In this document: positions 28,160 to 36,735 of the stretch, in pieces
Numbering within the stretch: position 1 is the first letter of the stretch
Layout of the letters: every line of letters starts with the position of its first letter
DNA from: Bacillota bacterium
GTDB lineage: Bacteria > Bacillota > Clostridia > Oscillospirales > Ruminococcaceae
Assembly (NCBI GenBank): GCA_023415575.1
Contig: JAEZKF010000056.1
Location: 1 to 62,235, forward strand
Reading direction: 5' to 3'
Length of the DNA: 62,235 nucleotides
Position numbers and translations under genes: made by a program
The notes under the pieces: model-generated
Seen by the model: only the letters and a program-made list of their open reading frames with translations
What the model was told of the DNA's origin: nothing
The model's database searches: none

Positions 28160-29036
28160 TCACAAAAGAAAACTTCATATCAAACCGAGTTATCGGGGAC
28201 AGGGGGGAGCGGCGCTGCTGTTCCTAGCACCAAGCCTTGTTGGGCTAAGCGTCTTTGTGCTGATCCCCTTTGCCGACATGATACGGCGCAGCTTCTTTAA
28301 CACCACAGCGAGCCGTTTTGTGGGGCTTGAGAACTTTCGCGGGGTTGTTGCAAACTCGGCATTCCAGCAGGCGGTGAAAAACACCGCCCGCTTTGTGTCC
28401 ATCTGCATCCCCCTGCTGCTTGTCATAAGCCTTGCACTTGCCCTGCTTGTGCGGTGTATCCGCCCGCACGGCAAGGTGTTTAAAACAAGCTTTCTCGTCC
28501 CTATGGCGGTACCGGTGGCAAGCATCGTCTTGCTGTGGCAGACGTTGTTTGATGAGCATGGGCTTATCAATAGGGTATTCACATCGGCAGGCGAGCAGCC
28601 CATAGACTTTATCGGCAGCGATGCGGCTTTCTGGGTGCTCATTGTCACCTATCTGTGGAAAAACGACGGCTACACCATGATTTTATGGCTTGCGGGCCTT
28701 GACAACATCCCCGACCAGCTGTATGAAGCGGCAGCCGTAGACGGTGCCGGGTGGCTTAAGCAGTTTGTGTACATCACCCTGCCGGGGTTATTTCCGACGC
28801 TGCTGCTGACCGCCGTACTTAGCCTGCTAAACTCCTTTAAGGTGTTTAGAGAGGCATACCTTGTTGCAGGCAGCTACCCGCATAAGAGCATTTACCTGTT
28901 GCAGCACCTCTTTAACAACTGGTTTTTGGACCTTGATATTGGGAGGCTCAGTGCTGCCGCTACCCTTGTGGCACTCGCGCTGCTTGGGCTGATGCTCCTT
29001 CTGTGGCGGATGTGGAAAGGAGACGACGCCCTGTGA
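28143..29036 (+). CDS. Carbohydrate-type ABC permease, MalF/UgpA-like
   Basis: 297 residues with six membrane helices and the EAA loop EAAAVDGAGWLKQFVYITLPG that contacts the ATPase. Start TTG 28143 with GGAG 7 nt upstream, inside the preceding gene. Pairs with the next permease (4-nt overlap) to form the channel for the propeller-type binding proteins. CUT1-type systems use a shared ATPase such as MsmX, consistent with none being encoded here. Confidence 0.9.
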   Translation: MQNGSNHKRKLHIKPSYRGQGGAALLFLAPSLVGLSVFVLIPFADMIRRSFFNTTASRFVGLENFRGVVANSAFQQAVKNTARFVSICIPLLLVISLALALLVRCIRPHGKVFKTSFLVPMAVPVASIVLLWQTLFDEHGLINRVFTSAGEQPIDFIGSDAAFWVLIVTYLWKNDGYTMILWLAGLDNIPDQLYEAAAVDGAGWLKQFVYITLPGLFPTLLLTAVLSLLNSFKVFREAYLVAGSYPHKSIYLLQHLFNNWFLDLDIGRLSAAATLVALALLGLMLLLWRMWKGDDAL

Positions 29037-29887
29037 AAACCAACCGCAAAGGACGTCTTTTTGTCTACGCCCTGCTTGTCATAGCATCCCTGCCCGTGTG
29101 GTGGGCGCTGTGGTTTATGCTGACGGGAACACTTATGCCGCTTGACGAGCTGAAGGCCACCATAGGCCCGGTGCTCGGTATGCGGGAAGGTTTTGCTCAG
29201 TGGACGGTTTTGCCGTCCTACCCCACGCTGCAGCCGCTTGTGGAACTTTTGCTGGATACGCCCCAGTTCTTCACCATGTTTTGGAACACCTGCAAGCTGG
29301 TGTTCCCGCAGGTTTTGGGGCAGTTCCTTGTCGGGGCGCCTGCAGCATGGGCGCTATCGCGCCTGCGGTTTCGGGGGCGGGAGGCGCTCTTTGCCCTTTA
29401 TACCGTACTTATGCTCATGCCCTTTCAGGTTATGATGGTGCCAAGCTACCTTGTCGCCGACAGGCTGGGTTTAATGGACACCATGTGGGCGGTCATCCTG
29501 CCCGGTGTGTTCTCGACATTTCCGGTGTTTATCATGGCAAAGGGGTTTGATTCAGTACCCCATGCGGTGATTGAAGCAGCCGCCTTAGACGGCGCAGGGG
29601 CCTTTCAAATCTTTGTGCGCATTGGCCTGCCGATGGGCCTGCCGGGGATTTTGTCTGCCTTGGTGCTCGGCTTTTTAGAGGCGTGGAACGCAATCGAGCA
29701 GCCGATGACATTCTTAAAAACCCGAGCCAATTGGCCGCTTTCGCTTTACCTTCCCCAAATCGTTTCCGAGAAGGTGGGCTTAGCGCTCGTCTCCAGCCTT
29801 ATCATGCTCATGCCCACCGTCCTCATCTTCTTATTTGGGCAAAAATATTTAGAGCTCGGCATTCAGGCCGGAGGGGTAAAGGAGTAA
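29033..29887 (+). CDS. Carbohydrate-type ABC permease, MalG/UgpE-like
   Basis: 284 residues, six membrane helices and EAA loop EAAALDGAGAFQIFVRIGLP. GTG at 29033 is preferred: AAAGGAG lies 9 nt upstream and the codon overlaps the previous stop as GTGA; an upstream in-frame start at 29003 would add a charged leader. The usual family C-terminal GAVKG appears as GGVKE. Confidence 0.9.
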   Translation: MKTNRKGRLFVYALLVIASLPVWWALWFMLTGTLMPLDELKATIGPVLGMREGFAQWTVLPSYPTLQPLVELLLDTPQFFTMFWNTCKLVFPQVLGQFLVGAPAAWALSRLRFRGREALFALYTVLMLMPFQVMMVPSYLVADRLGLMDTMWAVILPGVFSTFPVFIMAKGFDSVPHAVIEAAALDGAGAFQIFVRIGLPMGLPGILSALVLGFLEAWNAIEQPMTFLKTRANWPLSLYLPQIVSEKVGLALVSSLIMLMPTVLIFLFGQKYLELGIQAGGVKE

Positions 29888-29934
29888 CATACATCATTCT
29901 TTCCATAAAGGTACGAAAGGCAAGGATTTAAAGC

Positions 29935-31407
29935 ATGAACAGATTACAAACCACAGTTGCGGCAGTAAGGGCCAGACTGTTACATCGGGATCAAAACCAG
30001 CAGAAAATGCTTGCCAATGTCGCATTCTTCTTTGCACTCATGCTTGGGCTTACCCTGATTGCCCGGGGAACGGCAGCCGCCACTATGCCGATGGTTGAAA
30101 CGACAACCCCTGTGCGGGGCGAGATTGTGCAGCGCATCAAGGAGGAAGGCTTGGTACGCGGGGTCAAGGGCACACCGCAAACTATCCCATCGGGTATCAC
30201 GGTGGATAAGGTTCTCATTACACAAGGGCAGGTTGTAAACGAAGGCGATGCAGTAGCACAGCTAAACCTCAAGGAGATTACACAGGAGCTTGAACGCGAG
30301 CGGGTAGAGCTCCAAAGGCTCCAACTGCAGGTAGCGCAGCTGACTAAGAAAAGTGAAACAGAGGATTATTCCCTCAAACAGGCTCGGCAGGAGCTGGAAT
30401 GGGCGAGGGAAGACCTCGATAGCATCATAGATAAGACCGATGACATCGTCGACGAGGCAAAGGAAGTTTATCTGGAGGCAAGAGACACCCTCAACCGTGC
30501 AAGACGCCATCTGGCAGAGCTTGAAAAGAACCCCGATGCGACCGAGGAGGAGCTGGAAGCCGCCCGCCAAGCGGTAGAAGAGGCCGAGGAAGCCTTCTTG
30601 GCAGCGAGGGAAGCCCTGTATGCTGCCGACGAGAACGCCGAAAGCCAGATAACGGCGGCAGACAGAAGTGTTGACAGAGCAAAGCTTGCATATGAATCCG
30701 CCTTGGCAGCATCCGAAAGGGCAAAGGAAGAGGCGCAGGAGCGTTCTGCATCCAACTCGGTGGAGGCAAAGATGCTTGCGCTTGACATCAAGGAGAAGAA
30801 GGAGCGCATTGCAGAGCTCGAGGCATTAGTTAAGAGCGAGGGAATATACAGCGTAACGCAAACGGGTACCGTGCGTCTGCTAAACCTTATGGAAGGGCAG
30901 AAGACGCCCGAAGCCCCTGCGCTTTATGTTGCAGATAAGAGCATGGGATACTTATTTGAGTTTTCGATTGAGGAGAAGATGGCAAAGCGCGTGAAGGTGG
31001 GTACAGCCGTTACCGTCACGCAGGGAAGAGCAAAAGAAGAGGCCACAATACTGACACTGATACCAGAGGATAACGGCTCGATGACCGCAACCGTAAAGCT
31101 GGAGGGAAGCGATTGGAAGGAAGGCCAGTTTGCCAAGGCGGAGCTTGAGCTCAGCCGCACCTCGTATGAGCTTTGCCTGCCCATCTGTGCCGTGCACCGC
31201 GGTAGCAGCGGGGATTACGTTTTGGTGGTAGAAGAGCAAAGTACCGTGTTGGGACTTCAAAACGTACTGCGAAGTGTACCGGTCAATGTGGAGGAGTATG
31301 ATAATTCCCAGATTGCCGTAACGGGTGTACTTTCACAGCAAAGTATGGTTGTAAAGTTCAGCCCCAAGCCCGTGGACGACGGCAGCCGTGTAAGGATAAA
31401 GCCATGA
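29935..31407 (+). CDS. MacA/HlyD-like adaptor with long coiled coil
   Basis: 490 residues. One N-terminal transmembrane helix (about 27-48), a split lipoyl/barrel-sandwich region (VDKVLITQGQVVNEGDAVAQLN and, after the coil, SVTQTGTVRLLNLMEGQ), a charged coiled coil at about 105-290, then beta-barrel and membrane-proximal domains. This is the layout of periplasmic-adaptor-like proteins that Gram-positives use with MacB-type ABC systems (YknX). An unusual partner for sugar permeases. It overlaps the next gene by 4 nt (ATGA). Confidence 0.85.
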   Translation: MNRLQTTVAAVRARLLHRDQNQQKMLANVAFFFALMLGLTLIARGTAAATMPMVETTTPVRGEIVQRIKEEGLVRGVKGTPQTIPSGITVDKVLITQGQVVNEGDAVAQLNLKEITQELERERVELQRLQLQVAQLTKKSETEDYSLKQARQELEWAREDLDSIIDKTDDIVDEAKEVYLEARDTLNRARRHLAELEKNPDATEEELEAARQAVEEAEEAFLAAREALYAADENAESQITAADRSVDRAKLAYESALAASERAKEEAQERSASNSVEAKMLALDIKEKKERIAELEALVKSEGIYSVTQTGTVRLLNLMEGQKTPEAPALYVADKSMGYLFEFSIEEKMAKRVKVGTAVTVTQGRAKEEATILTLIPEDNGSMTATVKLEGSDWKEGQFAKAELELSRTSYELCLPICAVHRGSSGDYVLVVEEQSTVLGLQNVLRSVPVNVEEYDNSQIAVTGVLSQQSMVVKFSPKPVDDGSRVRIKP

Positions 31408-32426
31408 AAAGGGTAATAAAAAGGCTTATTAAGCTTGTCGTTTTCTCTCTGCTTTTATTTGCGGCGTTTTATAATTCTTCGGCTTTTGCGGTAATATATC
31501 CGGCACCTGTAAGCCTGCGGTACATAGAGCCGCTTACAAAGACTCAGGTAGAGAGTGCACTGGAATACGTCCAAAGCGAGCAAAATAACGCTGACACCTA
31601 TCCCACCTTCTGGCTGCAAAAGGAAGGTGTAGAGGTTACAACGCGAGATGACACCAAAGCCATCACGCAAATCCTTGTCGGGCATGGTCAAGGGGAGCTT
31701 ATATGGCCTGCGACGTTTATCCTTGGCGGCTGGCCGGGTGTGTATGATGAGGATGGCTGTGCGGTATCGGCGCAGCTTGCATGGAACCTATGGGGCAGCA
31801 CCGACGTTGTGGGCAAGGAAGTACAGTTGGATAAACGCAAACTCACTGTACGTGGTATCTTTGAAGGGGAGGACCCCATCCTCTATGCAACCGGCGGCTT
31901 AGATGCAGGATACACCTGCGTTGAGCTTTCTCCCATAATCGATGAAGATAAACACGAGGCGGCTGAGAACTTTATAATCAAGGCGGGGCTTCCGTTTGCT
32001 GACTATATGGTTTACGGCGGCTCCATGCAGGTTTTGATGCAAGCTGCCTGCTGGCTTGAGGTAATCTACTCCGCCCTATGCCTGATGTGGCACCTTTTTC
32101 GCGCCTGCCCGCCGAAGCGAAGGCGGTTGATGCTGCTGTGCCTGTTGTTCGTGCTTGCATTCCTGCTGCCCGTCGCCTTATCGGAGCTGCCCGCCTGGGT
32201 CATCCCCACCCGATGGAGCGATTTTGATTTCTGGGGCAGGCTCTGGCAGACCGTCTCCGACCGCATCCGCGAGTGGTTCTCTCTGCCCGCACAATCTAAG
32301 GACGTTATGGCGAAGTTTCTGATGCTAAAGCAGGGCATCCTATCTGTGGGCCTTATGCTATTAGCCGTTTCTTTGATGAGAAAAGAGGGAGTGTCAGTCT
32401 CGGATATACGACATCCCAAACCCTGA
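31404..32426 (+). CDS. Short MacB-like ABC permease without ATPase
   Basis: 340 residues. Transmembrane helix at about 10-30, extracellular domain (about 31-205), then three helices near 210-232, 240-262 and 308-330: the four-helix topology of MacB/FtsX permeases. Within the external domain, CAVSAQLAWNLWGSTDVVGKEV and LTVRGIFEG match the MacB periplasmic core signature (a residue pair GKEV before a beta hairpin with VRGIF). It is shorter and more diverged than usual family members, and no ATPase gene accompanies it. Coupled to the MacA-like gene; a bidirectional terminator follows. Confidence 0.7.
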   Translation: MKRVIKRLIKLVVFSLLLFAAFYNSSAFAVIYPAPVSLRYIEPLTKTQVESALEYVQSEQNNADTYPTFWLQKEGVEVTTRDDTKAITQILVGHGQGELIWPATFILGGWPGVYDEDGCAVSAQLAWNLWGSTDVVGKEVQLDKRKLTVRGIFEGEDPILYATGGLDAGYTCVELSPIIDEDKHEAAENFIIKAGLPFADYMVYGGSMQVLMQAACWLEVIYSALCLMWHLFRACPPKRRRLMLLCLLFVLAFLLPVALSELPAWVIPTRWSDFDFWGRLWQTVSDRIREWFSLPAQSKDVMAKFLMLKQGILSVGLMLLAVSLMRKEGVSVSDIRHPKP

Positions 32427-32458
32427 CGTTTTGCATCCATATACTATCAAAAAACAAT

Positions 32459-32493
32459 AAAAGTGGCCTCGACTATCTCGAGGCCACTTTTAT
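32459..32493. terminator. Bidirectional terminator between transport operon and araD
   Basis: Perfect 14-bp stem AAAAGTGGCCTCGA and complement with a 5-nt loop; A-run and T-run on both flanks serve both convergent operons. Confidence 0.93.
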
Positions 32494-32505
32494 TGAAGGA
32501 GGATC

Positions 32506-33204
32506 CTATTTCTTCGAGCGCTGCCCGTAATAAGCGTTTGCACCGTGCTTGCGCAGGTAGTGCTTATCCAAAAGCTCCTGCTGCATACGGCTGTTCTCAT
32601 TGTTAATCATGCGGGTATGCCAAGCCATCATCGCAATCTCTTCCAAAACCACGGCGTGATAAACCGCATCACCGGCGTCCTTGCCCCATACAAACGGGCC
32701 GTGACTGTTGACAATCACCGCCGGGGTGTCCATAACTGGTGTTCCTTGGAGGGTTTCCACGATGACATTGCCTGTTTCTTTTTCGTACTCTCCCTGAATC
32801 TCTTCGGGGGTCATACGGCGGGTGCAGGGGATGTCGCTGTAGAAGTAATCCGCGTGGGTGGTGCCGAGCGCCGGGATATCAAGCCCCGCCTGCGCCCAGA
32901 TGGTAGCCCAGCGGGAGTGGGTATGTACAATGCCGCCCATCTCCGGAAAGGCCTGATACATCACAAGATGCGTCGCCGTATCCGAGGAAGGGTTCAGGTG
33001 CCCCTCTACTACTTCGCCCTGCATATTGACCACAACCATGTCCTCGGGTCTGAGCTTGTCGTACTCCACCCCTGAGGGTTTGATGACAATCATATCGCTC
33101 TCCCGATCGCGTGCCGAAACGTTGCCCCATGTAAAGGTGACAAGATTGTACTTCGGCAGCAGCATATTCGCTTCATAGACCTTCTGTTTTAGCTGCTCTA
33201 ACAT
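32506..33204 (-). CDS. araD: L-ribulose-5-phosphate 4-epimerase
   Basis: 232-residue class II aldolase-fold zinc enzyme converting L-ribulose-5-P to D-xylulose-5-P. Zinc ligands lie in VHTHSRWAT and the later SHGPFVWG; also TWGNVSARD and KPSGV, typical of the family. ATG 33204 has GGGGG 5 nt upstream; an in-frame ATG 12 nt further up lacks a site. Last gene of the araB-araA-araD operon. Confidence 0.95.
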   Translation of the reverse strand: MLEQLKQKVYEANMLLPKYNLVTFTWGNVSARDRESDMIVIKPSGVEYDKLRPEDMVVVNMQGEVVEGHLNPSSDTATHLVMYQAFPEMGGIVHTHSRWATIWAQAGLDIPALGTTHADYFYSDIPCTRRMTPEEIQGEYEKETGNVIVETLQGTPVMDTPAVIVNSHGPFVWGKDAGDAVYHAVVLEEIAMMAWHTRMINNENSRMQQELLDKHYLRKHGANAYYGQRSKK

Positions 33205-33267
33205 ACAAACCCCCATCCTGACGCGTTCTTTGCGCCCGCAAAGTATGATAGAACTCCTTGCCTTTGC

Positions 33268-34740
33268 TTATTTCAGCTTCCACGCAAGGTCGGATAAGAA
33301 CAGGTCGTGCTCAAGCCCTTGGATGGTGGTGTCCTTTGTGATATGCACAAATTCAATATCCATCATGCGGGCCCAGTCAGCCATCTGTTCTGCGGTGACA
33401 TCATAGCTCAGTGCGGTGTGGTGTGCGCCGCCTGCGATAATCCACGCCTCGGTGCCGGTCAACAGGTCGGGCATGGGACGCCACATCACGCGGGCTACGG
33501 GAAGGTTCGGCATGGGGTAGATGGGCTTTACACATTCGATGTCCTGACAAATCAGGCGCATACGGCTGCCCAAATCGATGAGGGAGACCACAATGGCCTT
33601 GCCCTCGCGGCCTTCAAATACAAGCCGCGCAGGGTCGCCCTTGCCGCCGATGCCCAAGGGGTGAACCTCAATTTTAGGCCTTGCCGCGGCGATAGACGGG
33701 CAAACCTCCAGCATGTGCGCACCGAGGGAGTACTCCCTGCCCTTGGTGAGGTCATATGTATAGTCCTCCATAAAGGCGGTGCCTCCGGTCAGACCCTCGC
33801 CCATGGCCTTCATAACAGCCACAAGAGCGGAAACCTTCCAGTCGCCCTCGCCGCCATAGCCGTAGCCCTTTTCCATCAGGCGCTGGCTGGCTAGACCGGG
33901 CAGCTGCTCCATGCCGTACAAATCTTCAAAGGTATTGGTAAAGGCCTTGCAGCCTTCCTTATCCAGCATCCGCTGAATGGCAATCTCCTCTTTGGCCTGA
34001 TAGCGCACAGCATCTATGTTATCTGTGTTCATCTCGTATTTTTGGGCATATTCCGCCATCAAGGCGTCAACCTCAGCATCGGTAACAGCGTTAATGTACT
34101 CTACCAGCGTGCCCACAGGCCATGTGTTTACCTGCCAGCCAAGCTTGGCCTGTGCATCCACCTTATCGCCCTCGGTGACGGCTACGTTGCGCATGTTGTC
34201 CCCAAAGCGCATAACCTTGAGGTTTTTGCTGAATGCCACACCGACGGCGGCTCTCATCCAGCTGCCGAGCCTTTGCTGCACGTCGGCATCCTGCCAGTAG
34301 CCGACAATCACCTTGCGCTGCATCCTAAGGCGCGCCCCGATAAACCCGTGCTCGCGGTCGCCGTGGGCCGCCTGATTGAGGTTCATAAAGTCCATGTCAA
34401 TCTCTTCGTTGGGGATTTCGCGGTTATACTGGGTGGCAAAATGGCAGTAGGGCTTTTGCAGGTTCTTTAAGCCATCAATCCACATCTTGGAAGGGCTGAA
34501 GGTATGGCACCATGTGATGATGCCCGCGCATTTATCCTCGTAATTTGCCTCTCTTATCACCTTGGAAATCTCTTCGGGTGTCTTAGCAGTAACCTTATAT
34601 ACAACCTTGCAGGGCAGGTTGCCCGATGCATTGAGCTGCTCTGCCATCTTGGCTGCTCGTTCTGCTACGATATCAAGTACCTGGGGGCCGTACAAAAACT
34701 GGCTGCCAACTACAAACCAAAATTCATAATTGCTCATCAT
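33268..34740 (-). CDS. araA: L-arabinose isomerase
   Basis: 490 residues, the standard length. Converts L-arabinose to L-ribulose. N-terminal FWFVVGSQFLYGP is the family signature; the Mn-binding and catalytic acids lie in TAFMEDYTYDL and GAHMLEVCPS, with the C-terminal His in GGAHHTALSY. AAAGGAG precedes the start. 39 nt downstream of araB and 63 nt upstream of araD, so all three are co-transcribed. Confidence 0.97.
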   Translation of the reverse strand: MMSNYEFWFVVGSQFLYGPQVLDIVAERAAKMAEQLNASGNLPCKVVYKVTAKTPEEISKVIREANYEDKCAGIITWCHTFSPSKMWIDGLKNLQKPYCHFATQYNREIPNEEIDMDFMNLNQAAHGDREHGFIGARLRMQRKVIVGYWQDADVQQRLGSWMRAAVGVAFSKNLKVMRFGDNMRNVAVTEGDKVDAQAKLGWQVNTWPVGTLVEYINAVTDAEVDALMAEYAQKYEMNTDNIDAVRYQAKEEIAIQRMLDKEGCKAFTNTFEDLYGMEQLPGLASQRLMEKGYGYGGEGDWKVSALVAVMKAMGEGLTGGTAFMEDYTYDLTKGREYSLGAHMLEVCPSIAAARPKIEVHPLGIGGKGDPARLVFEGREGKAIVVSLIDLGSRMRLICQDIECVKPIYPMPNLPVARVMWRPMPDLLTGTEAWIIAGGAHHTALSYDVTAEQMADWARMMDIEFVHITKDTTIQGLEHDLFLSDLAWKLK

Positions 34741-34779
34741 GGCCTATTTCTCCTTTTGTGATGTGTGAAATGGAATAAG

Positions 34780-36381
34780 CTACTTTAGCGATTCAACTGC
34801 TGCGCGCTCTATGGCTAAGCCCTGCAGATAGCGCTGCATAAACGCGGTAAAGCCTTGAACATCCTTGGGGTCGGGCGCTACGCATTCGCCCATCTGACCG
34901 GCAAATACCTTGTGTGTAAGAAAGTCCTCGAGGGTTTCACCTTGTGCCTTATTGCGGAGATAGGATGCCAGCAGGGCAATGCCCCATGCACCGCCTTCAC
35001 CCGCCGTTGCCATAACGGATACCGGTGCATTCATGGCGGCAGCCATCAGCCTTTGTCCGACACCCTTTGCTTTGAAAAATCCGCCGTGGCCGAGCAGCCG
35101 GTCAATGCATACATGCTCCTGCTCAAACAGAATATCCATGCCGATTTTGAGCGTACCCATGGCAGAAAAGAGGATTGCCCGTGCAAAGTTTGCAAACGTA
35201 AAGCGGCTATCGGGCATGCGCACAAAGAGCGGGCGTCCTTCCTCCATGCCGGTAATCGGCTCGCCGGAGAAGTAGTTATAGGAGAGCAAGCCGCCGCAGT
35301 CTGCATCCCCCTCGAGTGCCTGGTAGAATATGGCGTCAAACAGGTCGGACTTTTTAACGGGAGTCCCTAGTGTATGTAATAGGTCGTCAAAAAGACCAGC
35401 CCAAGCATTGAGGTCAGAGGTGCAGTTGTTGCAGTGCACCATTGCCACAGGCTTTCCTGTTGGTGTTGTAACCATGTCAATCTCGGGGTAGACTTTCGAG
35501 AGGTCTTTTTCCAGAACCACCATCGTAAAGACCGACGTACCGGCGGAGATGTTGCCCGTGCGTTCGGCTACACTGTTTGTGGCTACCATGCCGGTGCCCG
35601 CGTCACCTTCCGGCGGGCAAAGGGGAATGCCCGGCCGAAGCTGGCCGCTGGGGTCAAGCAGCCTTGCTCCTTCTTCGGTAAGCCTGCCTGCATCCTCGCC
35701 AGCCAACAATACGGCGGGCAGGATGTCTTCTAACCTACACGGAAGATTTAACTCGGAGATAAGCTCATTGAACTGACCCACCATGCGCGCATCATACTGA
35801 TTTGTGCTGCTGTCAATGGGGAACACACCCGAGGCATCGCCTACCCCCAGCACCTTTTGGTCTGTGAGCTTCCAGTGAACATAGCCCGCCAAGGTGGTGA
35901 GAAAAGAAATGTTCGTAATATGGGGTTCCTTGTTTAAAATCGCTTGATAGAGATGGGCAATGCTCCACCTCTGCGGAATGTTAAACCCGAAACGGTCTGT
36001 CAGAATTGATGCCGCCTGCTCGGTTATGGTGTTGCGCCATGTTCGGAACGGCACAAGCTGATTGCCGACCTTATCAAACACCAGATAGCCGTGCATCATG
36101 GCAGAAAAGCCGATAGCCGCAATATTGGTGATGGGTACTTCATACTTAGCCTGCACCTCTTCGGTCAGCCTTTGGTATGCAGACTGAATACCCGTCCATA
36201 CATCCTCTAAGTGATAGGTCCACACCATGTTCTCGTAGCGGTTTTCCCATTCAAAGCTTCCTGATGCGATAGGGGCGTGGTCCTCGCCAATCAGCACGGC
36301 CTTGATTCGCGTAGAGCCAAGTTCAACGCCAAGGAAGGTTTTGCCGTCTTGAATTGCCTGCCTGATGCTGCCGTTTTGCAT
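34780..36381 (-). CDS. araB: FGGY-family kinase, probable L-ribulokinase
   Basis: 533 residues. N-terminal FLGVELGSTRIKAVLIG is the phosphate-binding element of the actin-like ATPase fold; the C-terminal domain carries LLGHGGFFKAKGVGQRLMAAA, the FGGY signature region. Position before araA and araD indicates phosphorylation of L-ribulose. It is closer to the unclassified FGGY kinases common in Clostridia than to Escherichia coli AraB, so the substrate rests on context. Transcribed from a promoter about 230 nt upstream with an AraR-type operator. Confidence 0.85.
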   Translation of the reverse strand: MQNGSIRQAIQDGKTFLGVELGSTRIKAVLIGEDHAPIASGSFEWENRYENMVWTYHLEDVWTGIQSAYQRLTEEVQAKYEVPITNIAAIGFSAMMHGYLVFDKVGNQLVPFRTWRNTITEQAASILTDRFGFNIPQRWSIAHLYQAILNKEPHITNISFLTTLAGYVHWKLTDQKVLGVGDASGVFPIDSSTNQYDARMVGQFNELISELNLPCRLEDILPAVLLAGEDAGRLTEEGARLLDPSGQLRPGIPLCPPEGDAGTGMVATNSVAERTGNISAGTSVFTMVVLEKDLSKVYPEIDMVTTPTGKPVAMVHCNNCTSDLNAWAGLFDDLLHTLGTPVKKSDLFDAIFYQALEGDADCGGLLSYNYFSGEPITGMEEGRPLFVRMPDSRFTFANFARAILFSAMGTLKIGMDILFEQEHVCIDRLLGHGGFFKAKGVGQRLMAAAMNAPVSVMATAGEGGAWGIALLASYLRNKAQGETLEDFLTHKVFAGQMGECVAPDPKDVQGFTAFMQRYLQGLAIERAAVESLK

Positions 36382-36588
36382 GAGAATTCACCTCTTGTAT
36401 CAAATCATTCTTTAGATAGCCGAGGGGACATGGATGATCACAGTGTCTTTAGTTGTCTTTTCAACTTTTGGTGCCGGCTTAAATCTTAAATATTCCCTCA
36501 CAAGTACAGAATTTTCAGGGGGTTACGCTTATATTATCCTTTTGTGATTTAAAACTCTCTATCCCTGTAATCTTATGGACAGACTTAA

Positions 36589-36604
36589 AGTTGTATGTAC
36601 ATCT
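36589..36604 (-). promoter_or_regulatory. AraR-type operator upstream of araB
   Basis: AGTTGTATGTACATCT (plus strand) fits the Bacillus AraR box core TTGTACGTACAA with two mismatches and lies just downstream of the -10. The same 12-mer AGTTGTATGTAC recurs at 55874. Confidence 0.7.
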
Positions 36605-36613
36605 TTTAAGATT

Positions 36614-36642
36614 ATCATAATACACAATGACAAAAAATGCAA
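36614..36642 (-). promoter_or_regulatory. araBAD promoter
   Basis: Minus strand TTGCAT (36637-36642), 17 bp, TATGAT (36614-36619). Predicted leader of about 225 nt to the araB start; 36382-36588 contains no gene and only a small AGTTG/CAACT hairpin near 36450. Confidence 0.65.
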
Positions 36643-36686
36643 TGGGTTATCGATAAATTTATGAGCAAAATTTCCAATAGTGCATC

Positions 36687-36721
36687 AAAAAAGCGCCCTC
36701 CTTGTTCACGGAAGACGCTTT
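36687..36721 (-). terminator. Terminator of araR
   Basis: Minus-strand stem AAAGCGTCTTCC / GGAGGGCGCTTT with two G-U pairs, followed by TTTTTG. Confidence 0.85.
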
Positions 36722-36735
36722 TATTATGCTGACTG

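Noticed and set aside
33307..33894. 195-codon plus-strand frame opposite araA
   Set aside because: Antisense shadow of a conserved enzyme with standard length and motifs.
34780..36381. Calling the FGGY kinase a xylulokinase
   Set aside because: It sits directly before araA and araD under an AraR-type operator, which favours ribulokinase; no sequence motif seen here separates the two safely.
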